NCBI RefSeq assembly: GCF_020382885.2
Contig: NC_058507.1
Span: forward strand, 374,501 to 438,500
Reading direction: 5' to 3'
Source: Scatophagus argus
Taxonomy: Eukaryota > Chordata > Actinopteri > Scatophagidae
Length of the DNA stretch: 64,000 nt
Shown here: positions 13,335-25,400 of the stretch, piece by piece
Layout: each line of letters starts with the position of its first letter
Position numbering within the stretch: position 1 is the stretch's first letter
Program-made: the position numbers and the translations under genes
The notes under the pieces: generated by a model
Database searches by the model: none
Told to the model about the DNA's origin: nothing
Seen by the model: only the letters and a program-made list of their open reading frames with translations

Positions 13335-13380
<46 letters not shown>

Positions 13381-13461
13381 GCTGCTGCTGCTGCTGTTGT
13401 TGTTGTTGCTGCAGTGTGGCTGATGGCTGAACCAGCTGCAGCAGGTTGTTGATGTTCTCAG
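12703..13461 (-). CDS. mga: mga last coding exon: polyQ tract and conserved C-terminus
   Basis: The acceptor CAG precedes 13461. In the incoming phase the exon reads AENINNLLQLVQPSATL and then a run of Gln. After about 13333 that phase turns into Thr/Ala codons and soon stops. The conserved C-terminus (NETLTSLLNEIVFLNQ, then RPMPRLVPLGLRG) is in another phase. A single extra A (minus strand) at 13333 accounts for the break. The stop TGA is at 12705-12703. Confidence 0.85.
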
Positions 13462-16400
13462 CTGTAAGCGATGAAACAACAACTTGTTGAGTGTGACTTA
13501 ATTTGCCAGCTGCAGTTCGTCTGTTTGTTAGCTGAGGTTAGTGACGAGAGGGGGGCGGGCTGCTGTAGGTCTTACCTGTTGGGGGGTGGGGCAGTGAGGT
13601 GAGATGAATGACCTGATTGGCTATATTGGGAATGTTGAGGGTGACAGAGGCCAGACCTACAGATAAGAAGAGGACATGTCTTCAAAATAAAAGCATACTA
13701 AATCACAACAGAGACGGTGACCGGTCAGTACCTGGTGCAGGTGGCGTCTGCAGAACTGTCTGTTCTGCCACCAGCGGGTTCAGGGTCACGGCCTGTTGCT
13801 CTGGCAATGCAGCACTGACCAGAGACAGAACCTCAGCCGGTACCACAGCCTGAAAACACAGCGACTCTGGACAGCAGGAAGACAACAGTTTGGTTTGGTT
13901 TCTCTGGATGTAATCACTCTGAAACAAGTACTACTCATCAAACTGACAACAAAATGTCTCAGCAACTTAGCCTTCATTAACTAAATGCAGGAAGTCTTTT
14001 ATTGATTTAATTTAAAATGTGTTTGCATCAGTCAGCACCGTGTGTCAGTCAGACCCTGACTTCAACGGTGTTTCATTCAAATAATTTTAGAACAATCTGT
14101 TACTTTAACTCATCATCAACCAATCAATATATCTCCAGTCTTACCGTCCACAGTCTGTTGGCGCATCGTCATTGGCCGAGCTGCATGCTTACTGCGAGAC
14201 AGGATGTTTGGGACCGTCCTCGGTCTGTCCTGCCGTACTGATGGTGACGTGGGCCTCGGCGCATGGAGGATCCTCTGACTGTTGGTCTGAGGCTTCTGAG
14301 CAGGTGTGCAGACAGGTGTGGTCGAGAGTGTGTCAGAACCAGGAGTGGGAGGAGCTTGTGGAGCCTGATGCTGCTCCTGCTGCAGGTGGGAGGGTGCCGC
14401 AAGATCAGAAGCTCCACCCCCTGCTGCTGCCGGCAGTCGATTGGCTGCCTGGTGTTGCCTCTCCAGCTTCCTCTGTTTGGATGACAGTCGCTGCAGCTTC
14501 CGCAGGATTCTCTGCTCACTTTTACCTGCAGCCACGGACACACACACACACACACACACACGGGTTACAGCTCCACCTGCAGGCCAGAGACAGCAGAACA
14601 CTGAACACATGAAGCCAGATCTTCTTCCTACGACGGTCACTGCCAACCAGCTTTCAGAGGTGGGCTGCACTTCCACCAAACGTTTGACATTCTGTTTGAG
14701 GTCATGACACCTGGTTAATCACCTGATGGATCAATAATCCGACAGACAGACAGTTTTTTGATTTCTGGCAGGTCAAACACAGTCAGATTTCCAACTTGGA
14801 CAAGCCTGAACAGACTGACCAGGGATCAGTGTTAACGTTGAGTGTGAACTTTGCGAAGTCTGCTGATCTGATATCTGACATTCAAAATGTAAACTAAAAC
14901 CAGAAACATTCAAGACAGACCAAAATCTGGTTGTTCAAACCACCTCTGAAGGAAGTCAGACTCAGTAGTTTATTTAGAATGTTTAGTCTATTCTTCCCAC
15001 TAACAGTTAGGCCTTGTTTGTTTGCTTACTTTTGACTAACCTACACTGCTGTAATGGGCTACTGGATGCTTGAATTTCCCTCGGGATCAATAAAGTAACT
15101 ATCTATCTATCTTATGGTCAGATGTTGAAAAGACGTGAACAAATCTGTCCCTCCTGTCTGTGTGTCAGTCCACTGAAATGAGCTCTGAGACACGGATCAT
15201 CCCCATCAGCTGGCTCCTCACCTGATCTCTGGGAGATCTGCCTGATGTAGACGTCCCTCTGCTGGTTCAGACACATCTTCATACTCTTCAGTCTCGCCAT
15301 CTCTTTCTGCAGACTCTGGATTTCCTGATGAGCCTGAAACACAACCAGTTTAACATTGACCAAACGTCCTCATTCTGCGTCCACTGCCTGAGGCTGCAGC
15401 TGCTGTCTTCATGATTCCACTTCTGTTCTCATGTTTATTCACTTTCTAGATCGTTTTGGTTTTCTGAGTCTACAGCCTGCCTGTACTGGCTGTCACCTTA
15501 AAATTCGCATACCAGCCACGTATTGGAGCTGATGACGCCATCATCTACCTGCTGCACAGAGCTTACACGCACCTGGACAGGGCAGGCAGCACTGTGAGAG
15601 TCATGTTCTTCGACCTTTCCGGTGCTTTTAACACCATAAGACCTGCTCTACTCTGCAATAAACTCCTGGACATGCAGGTGAATGACTCCCTGGTCACCTG
15701 GATTGGGGACTACCTCACTGGCCGGCCACAGTACGTGAGGCTGCAGAACACCACCTCGGACACCATACTGAGCAGCACAGGGGCACCTCAGGGGACGGTC
15801 CTCTCGCCCTATCTGTTCACACTGTACACCTCTGATTTCAGGTACAGCTCACAATCCTGCCATCTGCAGAAGTTTTCGGACAACTCTGCCATTGTGAGCT
15901 GCATCACCGGTGAACGGGAAGCTGAATACCGAGGTGTGGTGGACAGCTTCGTGGAGTGGTGTGGACAGAAGCACCTGCAGCTCAACACAGGGAAAACTAA
16001 AGAGCTGAGGGTGGTCTTCAGGAAGATGAGTACCCCCCACAACCCTATCAACATCAGGGGTACTGAGGTGGACATTGTGGACTGCTACGAGTATCAAGGG
16101 GTCCACATAGACAATAAACTGGATTGGACAGTCAACACCAATGCCCTCTACAAGAAAGGGCAGAGTTGCCTTTTCCTTGGGTTTCCTTGGGTTTTGACTT
16201 GGGTCTTTTAATGTCTGCAGGACAATGCTGCAGATGTTTTACCACTCAGTGGTCTCCAGTGTCATCTTCTACGCTGTGGTGTGCTGGGGCAGCTGGGTGA
16301 AGACAGCTGATGCCAACAGGCTCGATAAGCTCATCAGGAGATCTGGCTCTGTCCTGGGAGTGGAACTGCAGTCTCTGGCAGAGGTGTCTGAGCAGAGGAT

Positions 16401-19400
16401 GCTGAGGAAACTGCTCAACACCCTCAACAACAAGTCCCACCCCCTGCAGGCCACACTGGAGTCCTACCTCAGTCGTAGACTGAGTCCACCAAGGTGCTCC
16501 ACAGAACGCCACAGGAAGTCCTCCCTCCCTGTGGCTATCAAACTCTTCAACTCATCCCTTTTCCCCACATAGAACAATAATAATTTATCCTGTACTACTA
16601 TCTTTACACTTTAAGTATCTGTACCTTATCTATGTCATGTATATACTCTGTTATTTTTTATAGTACTCTGTTATTTTATTTCTTGTGTGACTACTTGACA
16701 CTTTCATTTGCCTCTTTGTACTGCAACCCTGGCACCACAATTTCCTGCACGATCAATAAATTCTTATCTTATCTTTCCATGAAGTCAAACTGTCTCCAAT
16801 CAGAGTGAGCTGAACTACCTGTTAGCAGCTCCTGTTAGCAGCTCCTGTTAGCAGCGAAGCCACAGATGTACAGACGACCATCACTGCGTTTATTGAATAT
16901 ATTCTTACTTTAATTCACCTTTTCATTTCAAAATGGTTTCAGTTGACTTGTGAAGAGTGTATTTTAGACTAGTATTTTATTAGAATGATTTCATTATTTC
17001 ACATGTTGCTGAAAGCTGTTTATCGATTGATTCTGTGGTTCTGACTGCTGATGAGTGAAAATGAACATTTCGTACTTTAGTAGCGGTTTGCTCCTCATCG
17101 GACGAGTCGTCCGTCAGCTCGCCAGTGTTGCCCAGCAGATCCTCCATCACACCTGCGTCTTTCCTTCCCGTCTCAGACGCAGGTGACCCGTGGCGTCCGC
17201 TGTTCACCTGCCTGCTCTCCTCTGAACACAAACAATACAAACAACACAAACACTGTAAACACTGTTCACTGTCAAAACCCAACAGGTCTGAAGCTCCAGC
17301 AGCTGAAGGAGCTGAACTCATGTGAGGTGATGGGGAAAAGTCCTGCTCAGTAATCAAACCTGCTGGACAGAACGTTCTGCAGAAAGTTCAGGAACATCAG
17401 CAGATGTGAAGTTTAGCTTCTCGTCTGCGCTCATTTCAAGGTAAATGAACTGTTCTTCTGTGATCTCATTGCCTTCCTAAAAGCAGAACTTTCGTGCTGA
17501 TGAGAGAGAGTTTCTGAGAGTTTGGTAATGGTACCTGTTCTCGGAGCGATGACGCTGAGGAAGAAATCCCTCCTCTTCTTCAGCCTCCTCTTCTTCTTCC
17601 TGAGATTGGCTTTAGTTGTTGTGAGCTCCTGGATCACCTGCACCGCCTGCAGACAGACACCTGAAGGTCTTCACTCAAACCTACTTTTTACAAAGCACTT
17701 CACCTTTATTCATAACAATTTATCGTGTACGGTGACAGGCTGGTACGTGCCAGAGGACAACACAGGGACAAACAAAGTAAAAAGAAGAAGCAAATGATTT
17801 GTGAATACGAGGAAAAACCTTAGATGTATGAAAGAGGAATAAAATGTAAAAGAGTAAAATAAGCAAACGACTGTAGGAGAGGAAATGGAAACTAGTGTGT
17901 GAGTGTGTATGAGCGGCTGTCTGAAGACTCGGACCTTCTTCAGTGTGGACACCTTTGAAGTCTTCCTCTCATTCAGTCCCACTTCTGTCCTCAGACGTTC
18001 AAACAGCTGACAGAGCCTCGCTCGACGCTGCTTCTCCAGCGTGTTATGAACGTGACGCCGCAGAGGAACACCCTCAGAGGTCGACGGTCCACTCTTCTGT
18101 GCTCTGCACATCTGAATCAAAACCAAGAGACGTCACCTGAACCGTTCAACTTTAAGGATCGCTAGGATTGCTTATCTCTTACACACAAACGGTCTCAATT
18201 CAGACTGAGCTGAGTTAGCAGTTAGCTGCTCCTTATGTTTATCTGGAGTGGGTTTATGGAGGTTTATTCTGCATGGACATCAGAGATGATGTCCTCAGGA
18301 AGTGGACGTTACATTCAGTGATGTCAATATGAGTTTCACGCAGTCAGGACTCTGGGTTTTGAGATCAGATCCTGGGATAATCCAGGGTTAAACTGAATCA
18401 AACAGACTTCATTCTACACTGTCAGCCTGTAAGGGATTTTAAAACTCTTCTGTTTATTCAAATATTAAATTAATTTCCTCTTACGTTGGTGCTTATCGCC
18501 TCTTTGTCCTCCTCAGTGTCCGTCTCGTCCCTGAAGTCTGACGAGTTCTCTGTGTCGCTGGTCACCCAGTCATCAAGCTCCACCACATCTACTGACTGCT
18601 TAGCTCCGCCCACCATATCCATGGTCGCCATCTCATCATCCAGACAGATGATGTCCTGGTCCACCAGGTCGCAGGCCAGCTTCGGCTCTGGGTTGATCAT
18701 GTCACCTGGGGGGTTCAGAGGGGGTACGGGTGTGACCTCGGACCTTGGTGGTGCTGGAGGAGTAGGTGGGGGTCTTTGAGTGATCCCTGCAGGGGTGTGG
18801 AAGGTGGTGGTGGTGGTTTGAGGTGAAGCAGGTCTCTGATGGACTAACATCCCACTGGGACCCGCAGGGACCGCAGACACTGTCACTGTTTTGACCCCAG
18901 GCTCGGCCCCGGGAGCTGCGGAGGGTCTGTGGGATACGAGGTTCATGGGGGACGCAGGGGGTTGAGGATGGAGGAGGGTGAAGGAGCCTGAGGTCTTCAC
19001 CACATTGATGGGGGGCTTGGAGGGAACTTTAGAGCAGGTGATAACGATTGGGTCCTTGCTGGATTTGGCTGGGAGGATTTTAAAGGTGCACATCCCCTTC
19101 TTGGCCAGGAAACTTGGGTAGGGGAGGAGTGGAGAGGGCAGGGGGGGCACAGAGAAGGACTGGAGGCTAGATAGAGAGGAAGAGTAGGAGGTGGAGGAAG
19201 TGGAGGAGGAAGAAGAAGTGGAGGAGGTGGAGGATGTGGACGACATGGAGGAGGTGGAGGAAGTGGACGACATGGAGGAGGTGGAGGAAGTGGAGGAAGT
19301 GGATGACATGGAGGAGGTGGAGGAAGTGGAGGAGGAAGAAAAAGTGGAGGAGGTGGAGGAAGAGGACGACATGGAGGAAGTGGAGGAGGAAGAAGAAGTG

Positions 19401-22400
19401 GAGGAGGTTGTTACTGTGGTCACAGGGGGCTTTTGGCTGACAACAGTGACGACTGGAGTCTGAGGTAACGCAGCAGGGACGACTGAGGGCGAGGACGAGC
19501 CTGGAGGGGAAGAGACAGCCAAATGTGATTGGTCAGACAGACCCAGCAGCTGCTACAAAAGCGAACAGAAAGCTTTCCTGCAGGAAACTGCAGGACTGTT
19601 TGTCGTAGAAAACGACAGACAGCAGTATTAAATGGACAAATGGTTTCATCTGTACTTGTAGAAACTGTTGGGCAGTTTAATTTTTAAGATAAGATTTTGT
19701 AAACTTTTTAAACACTTGTAAAAATGTTCATTTGTAAACTAAAGCTGTAATAATAAAACTAGTGAAATACAAGTACAACGTTTTTGTTTGAGACATAGTG
19801 GACCAAAAGTACAAAGTGGTATGAGAAGAGGATACACAAAGTACCTCAAATATGTATGTTTTAATACAGTCCTTGAATAAATGTACATAGTGAGTCTCTA
19901 CTACTGAAAACAAGTACCTGCAGCTTCTGTGCCCCATTTAGTTCTGAAACTCACCTCTCTGAACCGACTTGTTCGTGTTGAATGGTCTCAGGTGGCTGAT
20001 AGGAACCAGCTGGACCAGTTGACCGTCTGGTCTGCGGTAGTACTGGACGCCTGACACTGTCTGGACCGGCTGCAGGATCATCCTCTGACCACTGGAGGTG
20101 GAGGACAGGGGCCAGGCTGCTGAAGTCGGCGCAGAAACCTTCCCAGGAAGACCCGCCACCTGAAACCTCAACAGCTGAGAGCCTTTAGGAGTCGGATTTA
20201 CAGGTGGGACCACAGAGCTGCTCAACTGAGAGGCTGAAACACACAACAGCAGCAGGAAGACGGTTTTTGTTCTGGATTCATCAAGAGCTCAGTGAGCCAC
20301 AACAGAAATGTGACAGGTAACAACATTATCATCAAGAGAGCAGAACAAACATTTTTGCTCCACAAACCACATTTAAAGACAAAAACCGAGATCAGTCCTG
20401 AAAAACAGTCAGCACTGAAATAAGGTGGTGAAATGACCTGGGAATAAAGCAGCACATAAAACAGCAAATAAAGCTTGTCTTCATTCGGACAACGAGGAGA
20501 CGTGAAACTGACTGTGGTGGTTTACATATCTGCAAGAAGTTTGGAGTCTCAGCAAGTTGATTTTTCACAAAACTGAAGAAAAAAATGAAAGCAATTGAAA
20601 ATATAAAATCCACCACATTCCCAGCTGTTTGACTCGTGTAGTCGTTTTAAATCACATTAAAGGCTGACAAAACTGTTACTGTTTGTTTCTCACTAATTAA
20701 AATGAATCCACTAACCTCTGACACACTTTTTTATTCATCTGAAAATAACATCAGCATTTTAGCCATCCAGCAGATAAATAACTGCGATTAATAACATACT
20801 GGTCGATTAATAAACAAAGAAATTGGTCTTTAATGTTACCTGATGTGGGGGTGGAGCTACCAGAGGGTTGGGGTGCCTTTCCGACCTGACTGGCCCCTCC
20901 CTTAGGGCCCGGGTACACTTTGAACATGACAACCTGGGACTTCGCCGCCTCAGGTGCTCCACCTGCAGGACGATCAGAGGAAGCAGCTGACTGGTGGACC
21001 TTTACTCCCGCAGGCTGACCTACTGTGACACACAGACAGCCAACGTTAAAGCTTCAGTTTAACACCAGCAAACCTTGTCTTGTTTCTGTGGTACAGAACT
21101 TTCAGTTAGTCTAACACAGTGAACACTAGCTTCTTCATGCTAAGAAACAAGGAAATTAGCTCCTGCAGCTCCTATCATTAGCCTGCAAACAGAAGAACTA
21201 GAGAAATAACTGAATCTGTTGTGTTTTAAATACAGTTGTTATGTGTTATGTGTTGCTGTTACCCACAAAACAAATATTTTTAGCTTGTTAACAACGGAGG
21301 TCAGGACTTAAAGCAACAGAGGCCCAAATCTTTGTTCACGTAATCTTCTAGTGCCAGTTTTCAGCTTTCTGTTATTCAGCTTTAGCCCGCGAACTAGCAA
21401 TAACATAGCCTGTAATAATTAGTTAGAATAATTTGTAATATAATTTACTAAATTACCAAGCTAGCTACTTGGCTGAGGAAGGCAACAGCCAAAGCTTCTG
21501 GACTTACTAACCTGCGAGCTAACATTCAACCTCTCCCTACAGCCTGTCCAAGATTTTTATTTTCCTTCACTTCACTCTTTACAATATCTAAATGTTAACT
21601 TTTACTGGAAATACAATTGCTAATTTAATTTAATCTGTTTTAAAACACCAGAGTTGAAGTTGCTGAATGCAAAGAATCCTTTGTTTTGTTTTTACAAAGC
21701 AGGTGATCAGCGGCACATGTTCATGCAGAAACAAAACAAACACAATGAAATTATATTATTCTCTTGTGCTTTAGATTTTGCATGAATGGCAGACGGAAGC
21801 TATAAAACAAAAAGAAAAAAATTGTTCACCAGCAGAGGAGTTTGGGATGCTGAGCAGGCCGGAAAGCACAGCTGAAGCTGGGAACCACTTCTTGGAGGTC
21901 GGATCTGAACTCTGGCTCTGAGAAAGTCTGGAGCTGGATGAAGGGGGCAAAGAAACTTGTTGCTTTCTGTTGGACCCCACCCGGCCAGTGAGATATGCTG
22001 CCAGCCGGTTCGCTGGATGGAGGGCCCCCATCTTCCCCAGCTGGATCTTTGCTAGTGGATAGAACTTCCCGTTCACCTGTAGAAGCAAAAAGGAGAGCTC
22101 AGATGTCAGAACATCACAGATTTTATTGAGTTTCATTGTTTTCTGTCTTCCAGCCTCCAAGATTTAACAATCCGACACCAAATGTTTTCAATGATAAACT
22201 AGAAAGGAAAAAGCAAATGTACATGTTATAGTTACAGCTGACATGAAACAGTTTAAATGTTTTCAGCTGGTGATTCTGTTGAAACACTGCTGGAGGATAA
22301 AATGGCAGCTGCAACAGAAGCTGAAAGGGCAGCTATGTGCTGAATGAAGTGCTACATGAAGCTGGCAGCCAGTGGCAAAAGGAGTTAAGCTCTCATGATG

Positions 22401-25400
22401 TCCATCTTTACATGCAGTCAAAGGTCAGCAGTCAGTTAACGCACTATGAGTTGAAAAGTCAGTTGAGGAGGTGACAAAAAAGTGAAGCTACCTGGACCAG
22501 ATGGTCTGTTCCACCTGACTGTTTCCTTGTAGCTGAGAGGAATCCGGCGGGGGAGATTCCTGTCAGGAAGGGTAGAGCCATACTGACCATCTTCTTCTTC
22601 TTCATCCTTATTTTCACTTCCTTTCTACTGCTCTCTCTCCCATAATGCACCTGGTGAACTGCTGATCCTGCATCCTCCTTGACATCACCTTCCTCCACCT
22701 CTCGTTGCCAATCTTCAAAAGGCTCTAATTCTTCCTCCTCCGCTTCCCGCTGACACTCAAGAGATTCTACCTTTTCCTCCTCCACTTCCTGCTGACACTC
22801 TTCGAGAGACTCCGCCTCTTCCTCCTCCACCTCTCGCTGCCAATCTTCAAGAGGTTCATCCTCCCTGGCCTCCCGTTTCAGGTGCTCCTGTGTGGAGAAA
22901 CAGGGTGCATTCAAAACACCACACAAAGGCTACAGAACCACTGAGACACTTCATCATACAGTAAATATACAGTAATTATCTACAGCCAGTACAGATTGAC
23001 AATCAAAATTTTAAAAAAAAGTGTAGTCAGGGCATTCGACAGACTCAATCTGATTTTCTTATTCTTATTTCAGATAAAATCTTACAGTCCGTGAACAGTG
23101 TGTTTGGATTAATAAGAAGAAATAAATATTGCAAATACTACAGGAGTCCCACAGGCTTCTGTTCTCAGTCTGCTTCTTTTCAGATTACATATAAATGGCT
23201 CACCACAAGATTGTCAGATGTATGCAGATGATACATCCGCATCTGTCAGAACTACTCTACGACTCACTTTTAGATTTTTTTGTCTCACCAACAATCATTC
23301 ATATCGCAGCTTAATGGTTTTTGCAAAGATATCTGTATCACACAGAACTTTGATTTTCACCCACCTGCTGTGGTTCTGTCTGCCTGTGTTTTTCTTGATG
23401 TTGTGGTTTCACTGGTGCTGCTGGTTTCACTGGGTCCAGTTTGGGCCTAGAGATGTGGATTTTGTACTGGATGCAGCGGTCACTGCCGCTTCCCTCCACA
23501 GTCTGACTGATTGGACTGATGAGATACTTTTTGATCCAGAAAGGCTGGTCCAGTTGATCCCAGGCCATCCTCTCGCACAGCTCCTTCAACACATGGCTCC
23601 GGTCAGCATCACTTGTCCACTTACACTCCGCCAAGATGATCAGACGCTTGGATGGCTTCAGGGGTGATTCTGCTGGAACCAAAGTCCAGTCAGAGAGAGC
23701 TGGCTGAACTGGTTTATCTGCTCAAGAAAAACCCCAATGCTGAATCACTTCTCAACCACAAACAACTAAACACAGAAGATCATGATGTCTCTATTAAGGT
23801 AAACAGGACTACTGACCTCAGTTTCCAACTGACACCAACAGACTCACTTGGTCAGGTTAATTTTCAGATTGTTAAATTGACTTTGTCTGAACTAATACAA
23901 AGTTCCTTTGCAAAGGTTTCTCTCAGCTGGACATCAGGCAGCTCATGTAAAATTTACCTCACATATTAAACAACAAGTCAGCAGACCTACCTGGAGGAGG
24001 ACCAGAGGGTTTGCTCTTTGCTTCCTTGATTTTCAGGTCTCTCTGTTTCCAAGCTTTCAGCTGAGGGTCCTTAGACTTCAAGCCACATGACGACTCCTGG
24101 AGGAAACAACAGTACAAGTTGAGTTGAGCACAAGTTTGAAGTGTCAGGGCTGAAGATCTTTGGGGACACTGCTGCAATGTTTGATGTTTGAGATTATATA
24201 GTATTTCTCCCCAGTTAATGTCAAGACTAACTCCACCATTGTAATCACACACGACCAACAATAAGCTTCCCCCTGTGCACCGTCCACCTGCTCAGAGCAC
24301 AACATAAAGATGAGGCACTGATTCAGCAGTGATCTCAGTCTCTGTTGCTTTGTAGCTTTTGTGTCAGTGTGTGATATCCCGCAGTCAAGTTCTATCAGCG
24401 GTTAAAACACTCTCAGTATCAGAGGGAATTTGTCTGATTTGGTTCAAAGCTTTCTCCTCCCCCTGATTTCCTTCAAGCCGACGCTGTGAGGTGCAGGAAG
24501 CTCTACCTTTGATGTGGTGAACCACACCTGACTCACTTAGATGAGACTGAGCTGAAGGACTGATGAGGAGTTTTGTCCCCTCAAGCCAGTCAGGAGCCTC
24601 ACCTTGTGCTTCTGCTTGTGGATTGTCTTCCTCCCTGTGTAGCCTCTAACCCTGGCACAGCTACTGTGATTATCACTTCTGTCCTGCAAACACAAACACA
24701 CAATTTGTCCGTCAACAATCAGACTGATGACATGCACCGTCTCTGCTGAAGCTCCTGCTGAAGCTCCTGCTGAATTCAATTAGTTGATTGGAAGAAATAA
24801 TTCCTCTAAAGTTACAGATCTGTGTGCTTTCTCTGGTTTTTATCACAGTAAGAAGGCTGTGGATACGTTCGTCTCAGTGGAGGCCTTTAACTTCAGAATC
24901 TGCCACAACACTCTATGAGTCCGTCTGTGAGTCCTTACAGCCTGGTCTGTTAAGGGTGCCGGTTCTGGGATGTGGATCGAGTCTGGTTCACATTCTGGAT
25001 CGTCCCTTCTCCACAGAGTCTGGACCCGCTCGGCAGGCTGGGAAACGCTGTCGGCCTCCTTTAGAACTACGAGTGGGGAGAAAATCAAAGGCAGGAGATG
25101 ATGGATGAGATCACATGATGACAGAGTCTGAAGTCAGAAGTTGTTATGCGATGCTACACTGAGCACCTGATTTATTTACAGAAACAAAGTGTGGAGGACT
25201 TCAGGTTTAAACAAGACCACACAGAAGCTTTGAGTATGCTCAACAGTGGTGTCTATAAGGTGAATTTATGGATATTAAATGTTCAGCTGCAGTCTTCTGT
25301 ATACTTTCAGTAATATTTGTTCTTCAAGTATACCAGTGGTTCTCAACTTTTTTCAAACAAACGCCCCCTCACCTCATCATGACCCTCCTGCTGCCGTTAA

